Program-made: the position numbers and the translations under genes
The notes under the pieces: model-generated
Told to the model about the DNA's origin: nothing
The model's database searches: none
What the model saw: the letters and a program-made list of their open reading frames with translations, nothing else
Shown: positions 53,704 to 61,979 of the stretch, piece after piece
Position numbering within the stretch: position 1 is the first letter of the stretch
How the letters are laid out: every line of letters begins with the position of its first letter
Source of the DNA: Streptomyces sp. 840.1
GTDB taxonomy: Bacteria > Actinomycetota > Actinomycetes > Streptomycetales > Streptomycetaceae
Length of the DNA stretch: 64,000 nt
Direction of reading: 5' to 3'
Assembly: GCF_003751445.1 (NCBI RefSeq)
Contig: NZ_RJUU01000001.1
Span: 1,803,001-1,867,000 of the forward strand

Positions 53704-54276
53704 CTACTTGAAGAACGCGATCCCGTCGTCCGGCAGGTCGCCCAGGCTCTTCGCCATCGCGGCGACCTCCTCGGGCGTGACGACCTTCTTGAGGTGCGCC
53801 GACATGTACGGCCGCAGCTCCACCTCGGGCGTGGACTTCTCGCCGACCCACATCAGGTCGCTCTTCACGTAGCCGTAGAGCCGCTTGCCACCGTTGTACG
53901 GGCCGGAGGCCGCGGTGCGGGCCACCGCGTCGGTGACCAGGTCGATCTGCGGCTTCTGGTGGGCCAGCTCGCCGTACCAGATCTCGATGACGCCCTGGTC
54001 GCGGACCATCACGACCTCGACCTTGCGGTCCTTGTCGATGCGCCAGTAGCCGGACTCGGACTCCAGCGGCCGGACCTTCTCGCCCTCGGCGTCGAGCACC
54101 CAGCTGTGCGAGACGTACTCCAGGAAGTCCCGGCCGTCGTGGCTGAAGGTCACTTCCTGGCCGAAGTTGCACTTCTCGGCGCCGGGGAAGTCGGACACAC
54201 CCGCGCCCGCCCAGTTGCCCAGGAGGAATGCCAGCGGGACGAGGTCCGGGTGGAGGTCGGACGGAATCTCGATCAT
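53704..54276 (-). CDS. FABP-like / nitrobindin family haem-binding protein
   Basis: A 190-residue beta-barrel protein. The family motif LLGNWAGAGVSDFPG (GxWxGxG) is near the N terminus, and the C-terminal HLKKV carries the His that serves as the haem ligand in nitrobindins. The strands between (FGQEVTFSHDGRDFLEYVSHSW, VEVVMVRDQGVIEIWYGEL) are typical. Nitrobindins bind ferric haem and may scavenge nitric oxide or peroxynitrite. It lies 64 bp upstream of nur on the same strand. Confidence 0.9.
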   Translation of the reverse strand: MIEIPSDLHPDLVPLAFLLGNWAGAGVSDFPGAEKCNFGQEVTFSHDGRDFLEYVSHSWVLDAEGEKVRPLESESGYWRIDKDRKVEVVMVRDQGVIEIWYGELAHQKPQIDLVTDAVARTAASGPYNGGKRLYGYVKSDLMWVGEKSTPEVELRPYMSAHLKKVVTPEEVAAMAKSLGDLPDDGIAFFK

Positions 54277-54336
54277 GAGCGGCTCAGACGATCTGTGAGG
54301 CGGGGGAACAGGGAGGGCGCGCGTGGAGCTGAGGGG

Positions 54337-54438
54337 TCAGCGCTGACCCTGGTACAGCTTCTTCACGGTCAGACCGGCGAAGGCGAGGGTGCCGACACAG
54401 ACCAGGACCAGCAGGGTGGTGAAGAATGCCTCAAGCAC
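54337..54438 (-). CDS. 33-residue single-helix membrane peptide
   Basis: A GTG start (54438) after AAGGAGCT, an excellent ribosome site, opens a 33-codon frame: LEAFFTTLLVLVCVGTLA then FAGLTVKKLYQGQR. One membrane helix fills residues 5-24, with a basic C terminus inside. It precedes the nitrobindin-like gene by 60 bp on the same strand. I believe this peptide is conserved at this place in Streptomyces, but could not check. Function unknown. Confidence 0.75.
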   Translation of the reverse strand: MLEAFFTTLLVLVCVGTLAFAGLTVKKLYQGQR

Positions 54439-54697
54439 GGGAGCTCCTTGAACGAGCGGTATGGCAGCAGTACGGGCCGGGTCCCAGCCTAATGGGTGGA
54501 GGCCCGGCCCGTCGGTTCGGGGCTTGCCGCGGGGCGGCTCGGCCCAGCAGCCGGTTCCGCGGGATCACCGTCCGGTGGAGGGGAACGCGCGGCACCGAAG
54601 GGCTTCGGCTCCATGGCCGGGTACGCCGGGCCCGGCTGCGGGAGGGCGCCCGGCGGGGGCGGTGCCCGCCGGGCGCCCGAGGATTACAGTTCCGCAT

Positions 54698-55060
54698 ATG
54701 CCGAAGAAGCTCGTGATCAAGGTGACCGCAGGTGCCGACTCCGCCGAGCGCTGCTCGCAGGCGTTCACGGTGGCCGCGGTCGCCGTCGCCAGCGGCGTGG
54801 AGGTCTCGCTCTGGCTGACCGGGGAGTCCGCGTGGTTCGCCCTGCCGGGGCGGGCCGCCGAGTTCGAGCTGCCGCACTCGGCGCCACTGCCGGACCTGAT
54901 CGAGTCGATCCAGGCGGGCGGCCTGATCACGCTCTGCACGCAGTGCGCGGCCCGCCGCGACATCACCGAGCAGGACGTCCTGGACGGGGTACGGATCGCC
55001 GGGGCCCAGGTCTTCGTCAGCGAGATCATGGCCGACGGGGTGCAGGCGCTCGTCTACTGA
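54698..55060 (+). CDS. DsrE-family protein
   Basis: A 120-residue cytoplasmic protein starting at ATG 54698 (MPKKLVIKVTAGADSAERCSQAF). The fold pattern is DsrE/F-like: VEVSLWLTGESAWFAL, then the conserved Cys pair ITLCTQCAARRD, then GVRIAGAQVFVSEIM. In sulfur-trafficking DsrE proteins the corresponding Cys carries persulfide. Longer upstream frames are noncoding. It converges on the DUF3099 gene. Confidence 0.88.
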   Translation: MPKKLVIKVTAGADSAERCSQAFTVAAVAVASGVEVSLWLTGESAWFALPGRAAEFELPHSAPLPDLIESIQAGGLITLCTQCAARRDITEQDVLDGVRIAGAQVFVSEIMADGVQALVY

Positions 55061-55073
55061 CGGAGCCGCCCGC

Positions 55074-55427
55074 TCACCGGCGGCGCTTCTTGCCGTCGAG
55101 CTCGTCCCACCACTCGTCCGACTCCGGATCGCCGGTGGGGCGCCCCTTGCCTGCCTGCTGCCGGGGGCGCTCCTTGCCCGGCCGCTGCGCCGGGTGCTCC
55201 TCGACCGTCCGCTGCCGGGGGTCCGGGGGCGGGTCGTCCCACCAACGGTCCTCCGGACCCTTCCGGTTGGCCACGATCGCCGCGACGGGCGGGATGACCA
55301 TGGCGATCACGCACATGCTGATGGCTGCGGGAATCGACCAGAGCCGCACGAAGGCCCAGGACGAGATGAAGAGGACGAGACATCCGCCCATCATCAGAAA
55401 ATAAGCGCGACGGCGTCGGGCGTACAT
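55074..55427 (-). CDS. DUF3099 membrane protein
   Basis: A 117-residue membrane protein: a basic N terminus (MYARRRRAYFLMMGG), two helices (about 9-27 and 32-52), and a highly charged Pro/Arg/Gln-rich cytoplasmic tail ending DEWWDELDGKKRRR. The layout is that of DUF3099, an actinobacterial family without known function. It converges on the DsrE-like gene with 13 bp between stops. Confidence 0.88.
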   Translation of the reverse strand: MYARRRRAYFLMMGGCLVLFISSWAFVRLWSIPAAISMCVIAMVIPPVAAIVANRKGPEDRWWDDPPPDPRQRTVEEHPAQRPGKERPRQQAGKGRPTGDPESDEWWDELDGKKRRR

Positions 55428-55492
55428 AAGTCCAGCGTAGGCCTGATTCGTCCGCCCAGCCGGTCCTGGGCGGCGGGCTCCTCCGCCCGGAC

Positions 55493-55568
55493 GGCACGAA
55501 GGGCCGTACCCCGGTTCAGTAGGGCGTCCAACCCCCTGGGGTACGGCCCTCCGGCCGGTCTTCGTGCC
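55493..55568. terminator. Nested inverted repeat between DUF3099 and DUF1416 genes
   Basis: Outer arms GGCACGAAG (55493-55501) and CTTCGTGCC (55560-55568) enclose inner arms GGGCCGTACCCC (55501-55512) and GGGGTACGGCCC (55538-55549). It lies just after the DUF1416 stop and before the DUF3099 promoter, so it most likely ends the DUF1416 operon. Confidence 0.75.
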
Positions 55569-55573
55569 TCGTG

Positions 55574-55861
55574 CTAGACCGCGATGGCCACCTCGGACAG
55601 ACCGCCCGTCTGTGCCACGACCGTGCGGTCGGCGCTGCCGCCCGGAACGAGCGCGCGCAGCGTCCAGGTGCCCTCGGCCGCGTAGAAGCGGAACTGCCCG
55701 GTCGCGGACGTCGGGACCTCCGCGGTGAACTCACCGGTCGAGTCCAGCAGGCGGACGTAGCCGGTGACGGGCTCGCCGTCGCGGGTCACGCTGCCCTGGA
55801 TCGTGGTCTCACCGGGCTTGATCGTCGAAGCGTCGGGGCCGCCGGCCTTTGCTCCACACAT
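55574..55861 (-). CDS. DUF1416 family protein
   Basis: A 95-residue protein; ATG 55861 (MCGAKAGGPDASTIKPGETTIQG) is the family start, with a conserved Cys at position 2. The rest is a small beta-sandwich (VTRDGEPVTGYVRLLDSTGEFTAEV, GQFRFYAAEGTWTLRALVPGG). It lies 50 bp downstream of the rhodanese gene on the same strand; DUF1416 is regularly paired with it in actinobacteria. A role as sulfur acceptor via Cys2 is inferred only from this pairing. Confidence 0.9.
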   Translation of the reverse strand: MCGAKAGGPDASTIKPGETTIQGSVTRDGEPVTGYVRLLDSTGEFTAEVPTSATGQFRFYAAEGTWTLRALVPGGSADRTVVAQTGGLSEVAIAV

Positions 55862-55911
55862 GGCGTTCTGTCCTTCTGGTCGAGGGGCGTGCTGGTCCGG
55901 ATGGTGCGGAG

Positions 55912-56757
55912 TTACTTGTTGGCGCCGAGCTCGATCGGCACGCCCACGAGGGAGCCGTACTCGGTCCACGAGCCGTCGTAGTTCTTGACGTTCTCCTGGC
56001 CGAGGAGCTGGTGCAGCACGAACCAGGTGAGCGCGGAGCGCTCACCGATGCGGCAGTACGCGATGGTGTCCTTCGCCAGGTCGACCTGCTCGGCCTCGTA
56101 GAGGGCCTTCAGCTCGTCGTCCGACTTGAAGGTGCCGTCGTCGTTGGCGTTCTTCGACCACGGGATGTTGCGGGCGCTCGGCACGTGGCCGGGGCGCTGC
56201 GACTGCTCCTGCGGGAGGTGGGCCGGGGCGAGCAGCTTGCCGCTGAACTCGTCGGGCGAGCGCACGTCGACCAGGTTCTGGGTGCCGATCGCCTTCACGA
56301 CGTCGTCGCGGTAGGCGCGGATCGACTCGTCCTGCGGCTGGGCCTTGTACTGGGTGGCCGGGCGGGACGGGATCTGGTCGCCGTCGACCAGGTCGCGGGA
56401 GTCGAGCTCCCACTTCTTGCGGCCCCCGTCGAGCAGGCGGACGTCGCTGTGGCCGTAGAGCTTGAAGTACCAGAACGCGTAGGACGCGAACCAGTTGTTG
56501 TTGCCGCCGTACAGGACGACCGTGGTGTCGTTGCCGATGCCCTTGCCGGACAGCAGCTCCTCGAAGCCCGCCTGGTCGATGAAGTCGCGGCGGACCGGGT
56601 CCTGGAGGTCCTTGGTCCAGTCGATCCGGATCGCGTTCTTGATGTGGTTCTTCTCGTACGCGGCGGTGTCCTCGTCGACCTCGACGATGGCAACCTTCGG
56701 GTCGTCGATGTGGGCCTCGACCCAGTCGGCGTCTACCAGGACGTCACTGCGGCTCAT
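55912..56757 (-). CDS. Thiosulfate/3-mercaptopyruvate sulfurtransferase (tandem rhodanese)
   Basis: A 281-residue two-domain rhodanese that moves sulfane sulfur from thiosulfate to an acceptor. ATG 56757 follows CCGGAGGAGAA. The inactive N-terminal domain has VVLYGGNNNWFASYAFWYF, and the C-terminal domain carries catalytic Cys235 in the loop CRIGERS, the thiosulfate-type signature. It is upstream of DUF1416 and downstream of a leader peptide with three cysteines, which suggests cysteine- or sulfur-responsive expression. Confidence 0.94.
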   Translation of the reverse strand: MSRSDVLVDADWVEAHIDDPKVAIVEVDEDTAAYEKNHIKNAIRIDWTKDLQDPVRRDFIDQAGFEELLSGKGIGNDTTVVLYGGNNNWFASYAFWYFKLYGHSDVRLLDGGRKKWELDSRDLVDGDQIPSRPATQYKAQPQDESIRAYRDDVVKAIGTQNLVDVRSPDEFSGKLLAPAHLPQEQSQRPGHVPSARNIPWSKNANDDGTFKSDDELKALYEAEQVDLAKDTIAYCRIGERSALTWFVLHQLLGQENVKNYDGSWTEYGSLVGVPIELGANK

Positions 56758-56907
56758 TGTGTTCTCCTCCGGGGCAGTCTGCGGCGAGATGATGCGAATT
56801 GGTGCGTGATGCGGATGTACGGGGCGCGGGTTCGGCACGTGCACAGAGGCATCAGATGGCCCCGACGCGTGGTCGGAGGGCCGGGAATGCGGGAGTCGAG
56901 GTCCCGC

Positions 56908-57015
56908 TCAGACAGTGCGACAGAGCATGGCGGCGACGCGGCACAGGTCCACTGCCCGCCGCTTCGTGAGATCCGCCCGTCCCCGCTGCGGGAGACCGCT
57001 AATAGAGCACTGCAT
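56908..57015 (-). CDS. Cysteine-containing leader peptide upstream of the rhodanese gene
   Basis: A 35-codon frame from ATG 57015 with three Cys codons (positions 3, 25, 32) and the motif AVDLCRVAAMLCR, which recurs in actinobacterial leader peptides in front of sulfur-metabolism genes. It ends 150 bp before the rhodanese start. Stalling on Cys codons when cysteine is low is the known mode of action of comparable mycobacterial leaders; here it is inferred. Confidence 0.75.
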   Translation of the reverse strand: MQCSISGLPQRGRADLTKRRAVDLCRVAAMLCRTV

Positions 57016-57288
57016 GGGACCGATCGTAGGGACGTACGGGCGGACATGTCACCGTCGTGTCGCCCATTGAGACGCGATCGTCCATTAAATGAGACTGGAG
57101 AGGGGTCGGGCCTTCCTCGCGGCCGCTCCCCGGAGCGCCGCGCACGTCGGACATCTGCGGAACGGACACGGCCGTCTCAGTATGTGGCGCACGGCTTCCG
57201 GACGCCGCGGGACGCGCCCGACGGTGGCGGGGGCTGTCCGGCGGGTGTCAACAGGCGGGTGTCAACAGGCGGGTGATCAGGCCAGCGA

Positions 57289-57981
57289 TCAGGCGAGCGA
57301 TACGTCGGTGCCGGTCACCGAGATCTCCAGGCCTGCGGCGGTCGGCTGGATCTTCTCCAGCTTCAGCCCCTTGGGCAGTCCGCCGACCTCGCGCTCGAAG
57401 TCGGTCTTCTTGCGCACCAGGCCCTCGAGGCCGGGAATGCCCTCGCCCGGCACCTTGTCCGCGTGCACCCGCACGGTGTGGCCGTCGACCAGGGTGACGG
57501 TGGACAGGACGGAGCGCGAGATCTCGCGGCCCAGGCCGGGGACCTCGACCGCGCCGGTCACCTTCACCTTGCCGTTGCCGCCGTACTCGACGGCGACGTC
57601 CGCGCTGGCCGCCTTCGTGAGGTCCGCGTACGACACCACGGCCGTTCCGCCCGCCCGTGCGGCGACGGCGCCGGAGAAGCCGTCGGTCAGCCGGACCTGG
57701 TGCAGGTCGGCGTTCATCTCGCTGATCCGGAGCGTGCGGCCGTTCGCGCTGGTCTCCAGGCCGGTGATCTTCACGTCCACCTCGTCGAGCTCCGACCCGG
57801 CGAGCTGCGTCAGGAACGGGAAGCCCTTGATCGAGACGTCCGTGGAACCGATCTCCGCCCCGGGCACCTGCACCCGCTCGGCGGCCTGGGACTCGGCGAA
57901 GTACACCGCCGCGCGGTCGACGGCGATGAACACACCGGCCAGGACCACCACGATGACCAGCAGTATGCGCAGTGCACGCAT
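57289..57981 (-). CDS. DUF2993 / LmeA-family membrane-anchored lipid-binding protein
   Basis: A 230-residue protein with one N-terminal membrane helix (about 4-22) that stays as an anchor. The extracytoplasmic part is a DUF2993 domain: VSIKGFPFLTQLAGSELDEVDVKI (the family FPF motif), followed by regular strands (VRLTDGFSGAVAARAGGTAVVSYADL) and a C-terminal LEISVTGTDVSLA. LmeA of mycobacteria binds phospholipids and supports mannan elongation; a lipid-shuttling role is likely. Not clearly in an operon. Confidence 0.88.
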   Translation of the reverse strand: MRALRILLVIVVVLAGVFIAVDRAAVYFAESQAAERVQVPGAEIGSTDVSIKGFPFLTQLAGSELDEVDVKITGLETSANGRTLRISEMNADLHQVRLTDGFSGAVAARAGGTAVVSYADLTKAASADVAVEYGGNGKVKVTGAVEVPGLGREISRSVLSTVTLVDGHTVRVHADKVPGEGIPGLEGLVRKKTDFEREVGGLPKGLKLEKIQPTAAGLEISVTGTDVSLA

Positions 57982-58164
57982 GCCTTGTCCTCCCCCACCC
58001 GCATCCGTTCGGACCCCTCGGCGCCCGTGAGCCTACTGCGGCCGCACATCACGCTCCGGGTGATCGACGAGAGAAAGCCCCCCATCGGTTCCCCGTGGAG
58101 GGCTTCGGCATCTCTGTGACGCGTGAGGCGCGACGGTCACGAGTGACGTGTCGCGGGCGACCGG

Positions 58165-59625
58165 CTACGAGATCGCGCGGCCGATCAGATACACGGCGGG
58201 CGCGGCCGCGGTGAGCGGCAGAGCCACTCCGGCGGTCATGTGCACGAACCGTGAGGGGTAGTCGTAGCTGGCCACCCGCAGCCCGATCAGCGCACAGCCA
58301 CCGGCGGCGAGGCCGAGCAGCGCGCCCTTGGCCCCCAGGTCGGTGACGGCCCCCGCCGCACCACCGGCGGCCGAGGCGACGACCAGCGCCGCCACCACGG
58401 AGACCGGCCCCGGCAGCGGAAGCGCCCGTACGAGCACCGCGACGGCGACGGCGACCCCGCCGGCCGTCACCGCGTCCGGGACCGCCGCGAGGTGCCCGGC
58501 GGCCAGGACCGCGAGCGCGGCCGAGGCGACGGTCGCCATCAGCCCCTGCATCCGCTCGTCGGCGCCCGCCCGGCTGCGCAGCTGGAGGACGACGGTGAGC
58601 AGCACCCAGACGCCGAGTGTGCCGAGGATCGCGGCCGGACCGTTCTCCCGGCCGGCGGCCAGCAGCACCACATCGGCGACGAGCCCGCCGGCGAACGCGA
58701 GCGCGATGCCCTGCCTGGCCGGCCACATGCCGTTGAGCCGGAACCACCCGGCGGCGGTCACCGCCTGGAGCAGCACCAGCGGGACGACCAGGGCGTACGA
58801 GCCGATGGCCGCGGCGAGCGCGAGCAGCAGCCCGAGCCCCGCGGTGATCGCGGCGGGCTGCATCCCCGGCGCGATGATCGGCGAACGGCCCTCGGCGCGG
58901 GCGCGCTGGGCGTCGGTGATCCGGCTGTTGCCCAGCGTGGTGGGCGAGCTGTAGCCGTCCTCGTCCGGCGCGGCGCCCGCGGGCTCGGGAGCGGCCGGAG
59001 CGGCCGGAGCCGTCCGGACCTCCGGCGGCAGCGGATAGGCGCCGGAGGCGGACTGCACCGGCTCTGCGGGCTGCACCGGCTGTACGGGGTGTGCGGGCTG
59101 CTGCGCCGGGCGGAGGGTGGGCTGGTACTGGGTGTCCCAGGTCTGGCCCTCCCAGGTCTGCGCGACACCCTGCTCCCCGGCCTGCCAGCCGCCCCCGGTC
59201 TGCTGAGCCTGGTAGGGCTGCTGAGCCTGGTAGGGCTGCTGAGCTTGGTAGGGCTGCTGAGCTTGGTAGGGCTGCTGGGGCTCGTGCGGCTGAGGAGCCT
59301 GCTGAGGCTCGTAGGGCTGAGGGGCCTGCTGGGGCTCGTACGGAAGCTGTACGGCCTGGTGCGTCGGTTGGGCGGACGCGTACGGCTGCGGGGCGGCCTG
59401 TGGCGGCTCGTACGTGCCCTGCGGCGCCTGCGGCGCGTACGGGGCGCCCTCGCCCGCGTAGGGGGCCTGCTGCCCGTACTGCGCGTACGCGGGGTCCGGG
59501 TAGCCCTGGTCCGCGTACGGCTGGTTCCCGTACTGCTGCGGCTCCTGGCCGTACGGCTGCGGCTCCTGGCCGTACGGGCGCTGCGGCTGGTCCGGGTACG
59601 GATGCTGCTGATCGCTGCTGCTCAT
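58165..59625 (-). CDS. Polytopic membrane protein with a long Gln/Pro/Tyr-rich N terminus
   Basis: A 486-residue protein starting at ATG 59625 (MSSSDQQHPYPDQPQRPYGQ). The first 230 or so residues are a low-complexity cytoplasmic region with four YQAQQP units, PYEPQQAPQ and PYGQEP repeats. The rest (about 260-486) contains ten or so closely packed hydrophobic segments. Hydrophobic part plus Q/P/Y-rich tail is common in actinobacterial envelope proteins. I do not recognise a family. It follows the MoaD/ThiS-like gene by 10 bp, so they are co-transcribed. Confidence 0.85.
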   Translation of the reverse strand: MSSSDQQHPYPDQPQRPYGQEPQPYGQEPQQYGNQPYADQGYPDPAYAQYGQQAPYAGEGAPYAPQAPQGTYEPPQAAPQPYASAQPTHQAVQLPYEPQQAPQPYEPQQAPQPHEPQQPYQAQQPYQAQQPYQAQQPYQAQQTGGGWQAGEQGVAQTWEGQTWDTQYQPTLRPAQQPAHPVQPVQPAEPVQSASGAYPLPPEVRTAPAAPAAPEPAGAAPDEDGYSSPTTLGNSRITDAQRARAEGRSPIIAPGMQPAAITAGLGLLLALAAAIGSYALVVPLVLLQAVTAAGWFRLNGMWPARQGIALAFAGGLVADVVLLAAGRENGPAAILGTLGVWVLLTVVLQLRSRAGADERMQGLMATVASAALAVLAAGHLAAVPDAVTAGGVAVAVAVLVRALPLPGPVSVVAALVVASAAGGAAGAVTDLGAKGALLGLAAGGCALIGLRVASYDYPSRFVHMTAGVALPLTAAAPAVYLIGRAIS

Positions 59626-59635
59626 GTTCTGCGGT

Positions 59636-59890
59636 TCACCCTCCTGCGAACGGCGGGAGCACCTCGACCGTGCCGCCCTCGGCAAGGCGTACGGTCTCAT
59701 GGCTCCGGGTCCCGACGGGGTCACCGTCTATGAGGAACGAGCACCTTTGCAGCACTCGGGTCAGCTCACCGGGGTGCCGCACGCGTGCCGCGTCGAGCGC
59801 CTCCTTGAGCGTCGCGGCGGTGTACGGCTCCTCGGCCGTTCCGGCAGCGGCCTTGGCGGCTGCCCAGTAACGGATCGTTCCCGCAGGCAT
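59636..59890 (-). CDS. MoaD/ThiS-family sulfur carrier protein
   Basis: An 84-residue ubiquitin-fold protein starting at ATG 59890 (MPAGTIRYWAAAKAAAGTAEE). It has FLIDGDPVGTRSHETVRLAEGGTVEVLPPFAGG, including the C-terminal Gly-Gly that is thiocarboxylated in sulfur carriers and the PPFAGG ending typical of MoaD. It could serve molybdopterin synthesis or another thiolation. No MoaE or MoeB gene is nearby. The downstream Q/P-rich membrane gene begins 10 bp later. Confidence 0.9.
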   Translation of the reverse strand: MPAGTIRYWAAAKAAAGTAEEPYTAATLKEALDAARVRHPGELTRVLQRCSFLIDGDPVGTRSHETVRLAEGGTVEVLPPFAGG

Positions 59891-59952
59891 GGCGGCGGCT
59901 CCTCTCGTCTCGCGTCGGCTCACGCTCGGCTGTCCATCATCGTGCACCCGGG

Positions 59953-60849
59953 TCACCGGTCCGCCGCCCAGTCTGCGATGCGGCCGAGCAGGGCAGCGTC
60001 CGACGCGTTCTCCGCGTGCCCCATCCCGCGCTCCAGCCACAGTTCGGCGGCCCCGTCCGCCGCGTCGGCCAGCATCCGGGGGTGGTCGAGCGGGAAGTAC
60101 GGGTCCCTGTCCCCGTGCACGATCAGCAACGGGGCCGGGGCGATCGCCGGGACCGCCGCGACCGGCGAGAGCGGGACCGGGTCCCAGTCGTTGCGGTCGA
60201 TCCGGGTCCGGAAGCCGTACCGCCCGACGAGCCGGCCGGCGGGCCGGGTGACCACCCAGTGCAGACGACGCATCGGAGCCGTACCCCGGTAGTACCAGCG
60301 CGCCGGGGAGCTCACGGACACCACCGCATCGGCGTACGCCCCCAAACGCGCTTCCGTGCGCCCCCCGCGCACCGGAACGGGCCGGACGCCCTCGCGCTCC
60401 GCCGCCGGATCCGTATACAGCGCCCCGTGCCGGAGCACCACGGAACCGCCCATCGAGAACCCGACCGTAACGACCCGCCGGTGCCCGAGCGACCGCGCCC
60501 AGGCCACCGCGGCCGCCAGGTCCAGCACCTCGCGGTCGCCCACCGTGGACCGTCCGCCGGAGCCGCCGTGCCCCCGGAACGAGAACGTGATCACGGCCGC
60601 ACGCTGGGAGAACACCTCCACGGCGCGCCGCACCGCAGGGCGGTCGGCCGAACCGGTGAATCCGTGCGCGACGACGATCGCCGTGCCGGTGTCGTCCGCA
60701 CCCGCGAGTGCGCCGTCATCCGCCGTACACGGGTCGTACACCGCCTCGATCGGCACGCCGTCATCCGCCCGCAATGTCGCTCGTGACGGCCGGCGCGTGA
60801 TCAAGGGAACAGAGGAACTCCGAAATCGCCCCTCGGACACAGAACTCAT
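59953..60849 (-). CDS. Alpha/beta hydrolase
   Basis: A 298-residue hydrolase. The oxyanion motif is VVAHGFTGSADRPA, the nucleophile elbow GFSMGGSVVLRHG, the acid is probably in HGDRDPYFP, and the His is in GMGHAENA. The charge-rich N terminus (FRSSSVPLITRRPSRATLRADDG) is unusual. It resembles short-chain acyl hydrolases/carboxylesterases. It is the first gene of a minus-strand group divergent from glnR. Confidence 0.88.
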   Translation of the reverse strand: MSSVSEGRFRSSSVPLITRRPSRATLRADDGVPIEAVYDPCTADDGALAGADDTGTAIVVAHGFTGSADRPAVRRAVEVFSQRAAVITFSFRGHGGSGGRSTVGDREVLDLAAAVAWARSLGHRRVVTVGFSMGGSVVLRHGALYTDPAAEREGVRPVPVRGGRTEARLGAYADAVVSVSSPARWYYRGTAPMRRLHWVVTRPAGRLVGRYGFRTRIDRNDWDPVPLSPVAAVPAIAPAPLLIVHGDRDPYFPLDHPRMLADAADGAAELWLERGMGHAENASDAALLGRIADWAADR

Positions 60850-61095
60850 GTGGGCTATTCTGCTGGGAAGAGGATCCGGGCAATGCAGCCCCCGGGTCCT
60901 TTTGTGCTTTCCGCGCGTTGTTACGGAGACGTTTCAACAAGCTCAGCGGCCCTGGGCGCGGGGCCGTACCCGTAAAACCCGTATGACGAAACGTTGTACG
61001 GCACAACACGAATAAGCGTACGAAGCAGTGCCGCATACTCCCCCGGGCCGGGCCCGGGAGTGCCCCTCTCGCAGGGAACGAGGAGGACCGACGTA

Positions 61096-61155
61096 ATGGG
61101 CGAGCCAACCGTGCACGATCATCGACCGACGACCCAGGCAGGTGGGCGGCGATGA
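61096..61155 (+). CDS. 19-codon upstream ORF coupled to glnR
   Basis: ATG 61096, preceded by GAGGAGGACC (a very strong ribosome site), opens [19 protein letters not shown]. Its TGA stop (61153-61155) overlaps the glnR ATG by three bases. glnR itself has only a weaker AGGTGGG site, so translation of the small ORF may feed glnR. The basic, His/Arg/Thr-rich peptide has no known relative. Confidence 0.55.
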   Translation: MGEPTVHDHRPTTQAGGRR

Positions 61156-61955
61156 GTTCACTGCTGCTCCTGACGAATGCCCTTCAACCGTCGACGGAGG
61201 TGCTCCCCGCCCTCGGTCTCCTGCTCCACAGCGTGCGGGTGGCGCCCGCCGAAGGCCCCGCTCTCGTCGACACCCCCGGTGCCGACGTCATCCTCATCGA
61301 CGGACGGCGCGACCTGCCCCAGGTGCGCTCGCTCTGTCAGCTGCTGCGGTCCACCGGACCCGGCTGTCCGCTGATCCTCGTCGTCACGGAGGGCGGTCTC
61401 GCGGCCGTCACCGCGGACTGGGGGATCGACGACGTCCTGCTGGACACGGCGGGACCCGCCGAGGTCGAGGCGCGGCTGCGACTGGCCACCGGCCGGCAGC
61501 AGATCACCTCCGACGACTCCCCGATGGAGATCCGCAACGGCGACCTGTCCATCGACGAGGCGACGTACAGCGCCAAGCTCAAGGGCCGGGTCCTGGACCT
61601 GACGTTCAAGGAATTCGAACTGATCAAGTACCTGGCGCAGCACCCGGGCCGGGTCTTCACCCGGGCCCAGCTGCTCCAGGAGGTCTGGGGCTACGACTAC
61701 TTCGGCGGCACGCGGACGGTCGACGTACACGTCCGGCGGCTGCGCGCCAAGCTCGGCCCCGAGCACGAGTCGCTGATCGGCACCGTCCGCAACGTCGGCT
61801 ACCGCTTCGTCGCACCCGAGAAGGTGGAGCGGGCCGCGGCGGAGGAGGCCAAGGCCGCAGCCGCGAAGGCGGCCGCCGAAACCCTCACCCGTTCGGAGCA
61901 GTCGGAGGCCGTCGAGGTTCCGGAAGAAGCCCCGGTCCGGCCTGCCAAGAGGTAG
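61152..61955 (+). CDS. glnR: Nitrogen-metabolism response regulator GlnR (orphan OmpR class)
   Basis: Global regulator of nitrogen assimilation genes (glnA, amtB, nirB, ureA). The 267 residues begin [21 protein letters not shown], the known Streptomyces sequence. The receiver keeps Asp50 ([10 protein letters not shown]) but lacks the other acidic pocket residues, matching the phosphorylation-independent dimerisation described for GlnR. The winged helix is [26 protein letters not shown] and [17 protein letters not shown] charged Ala/Glu-rich tail follows. No kinase is adjacent, as expected. Confidence 0.95.
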   Translation: MSSLLLLTNALQPSTEVLPALGLLLHSVRVAPAEGPALVDTPGADVILIDGRRDLPQVRSLCQLLRSTGPGCPLILVVTEGGLAAVTADWGIDDVLLDTAGPAEVEARLRLATGRQQITSDDSPMEIRNGDLSIDEATYSAKLKGRVLDLTFKEFELIKYLAQHPGRVFTRAQLLQEVWGYDYFGGTRTVDVHVRRLRAKLGPEHESLIGTVRNVGYRFVAPEKVERAAAEEAKAAAAKAAAETLTRSEQSEAVEVPEEAPVRPAKR

Positions 61956-61979
61956 GTCGATCCGCGTAGACTGCCGCGC

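Noticed and set aside
60920..60935. GlnR-box-like sequence GTTAC-N6-GTTTC before glnR
   Set aside because: The half-sites are in the wrong relative orientation compared with the GTnAC-N6-GAAAC consensus, so autoregulation is not supported.
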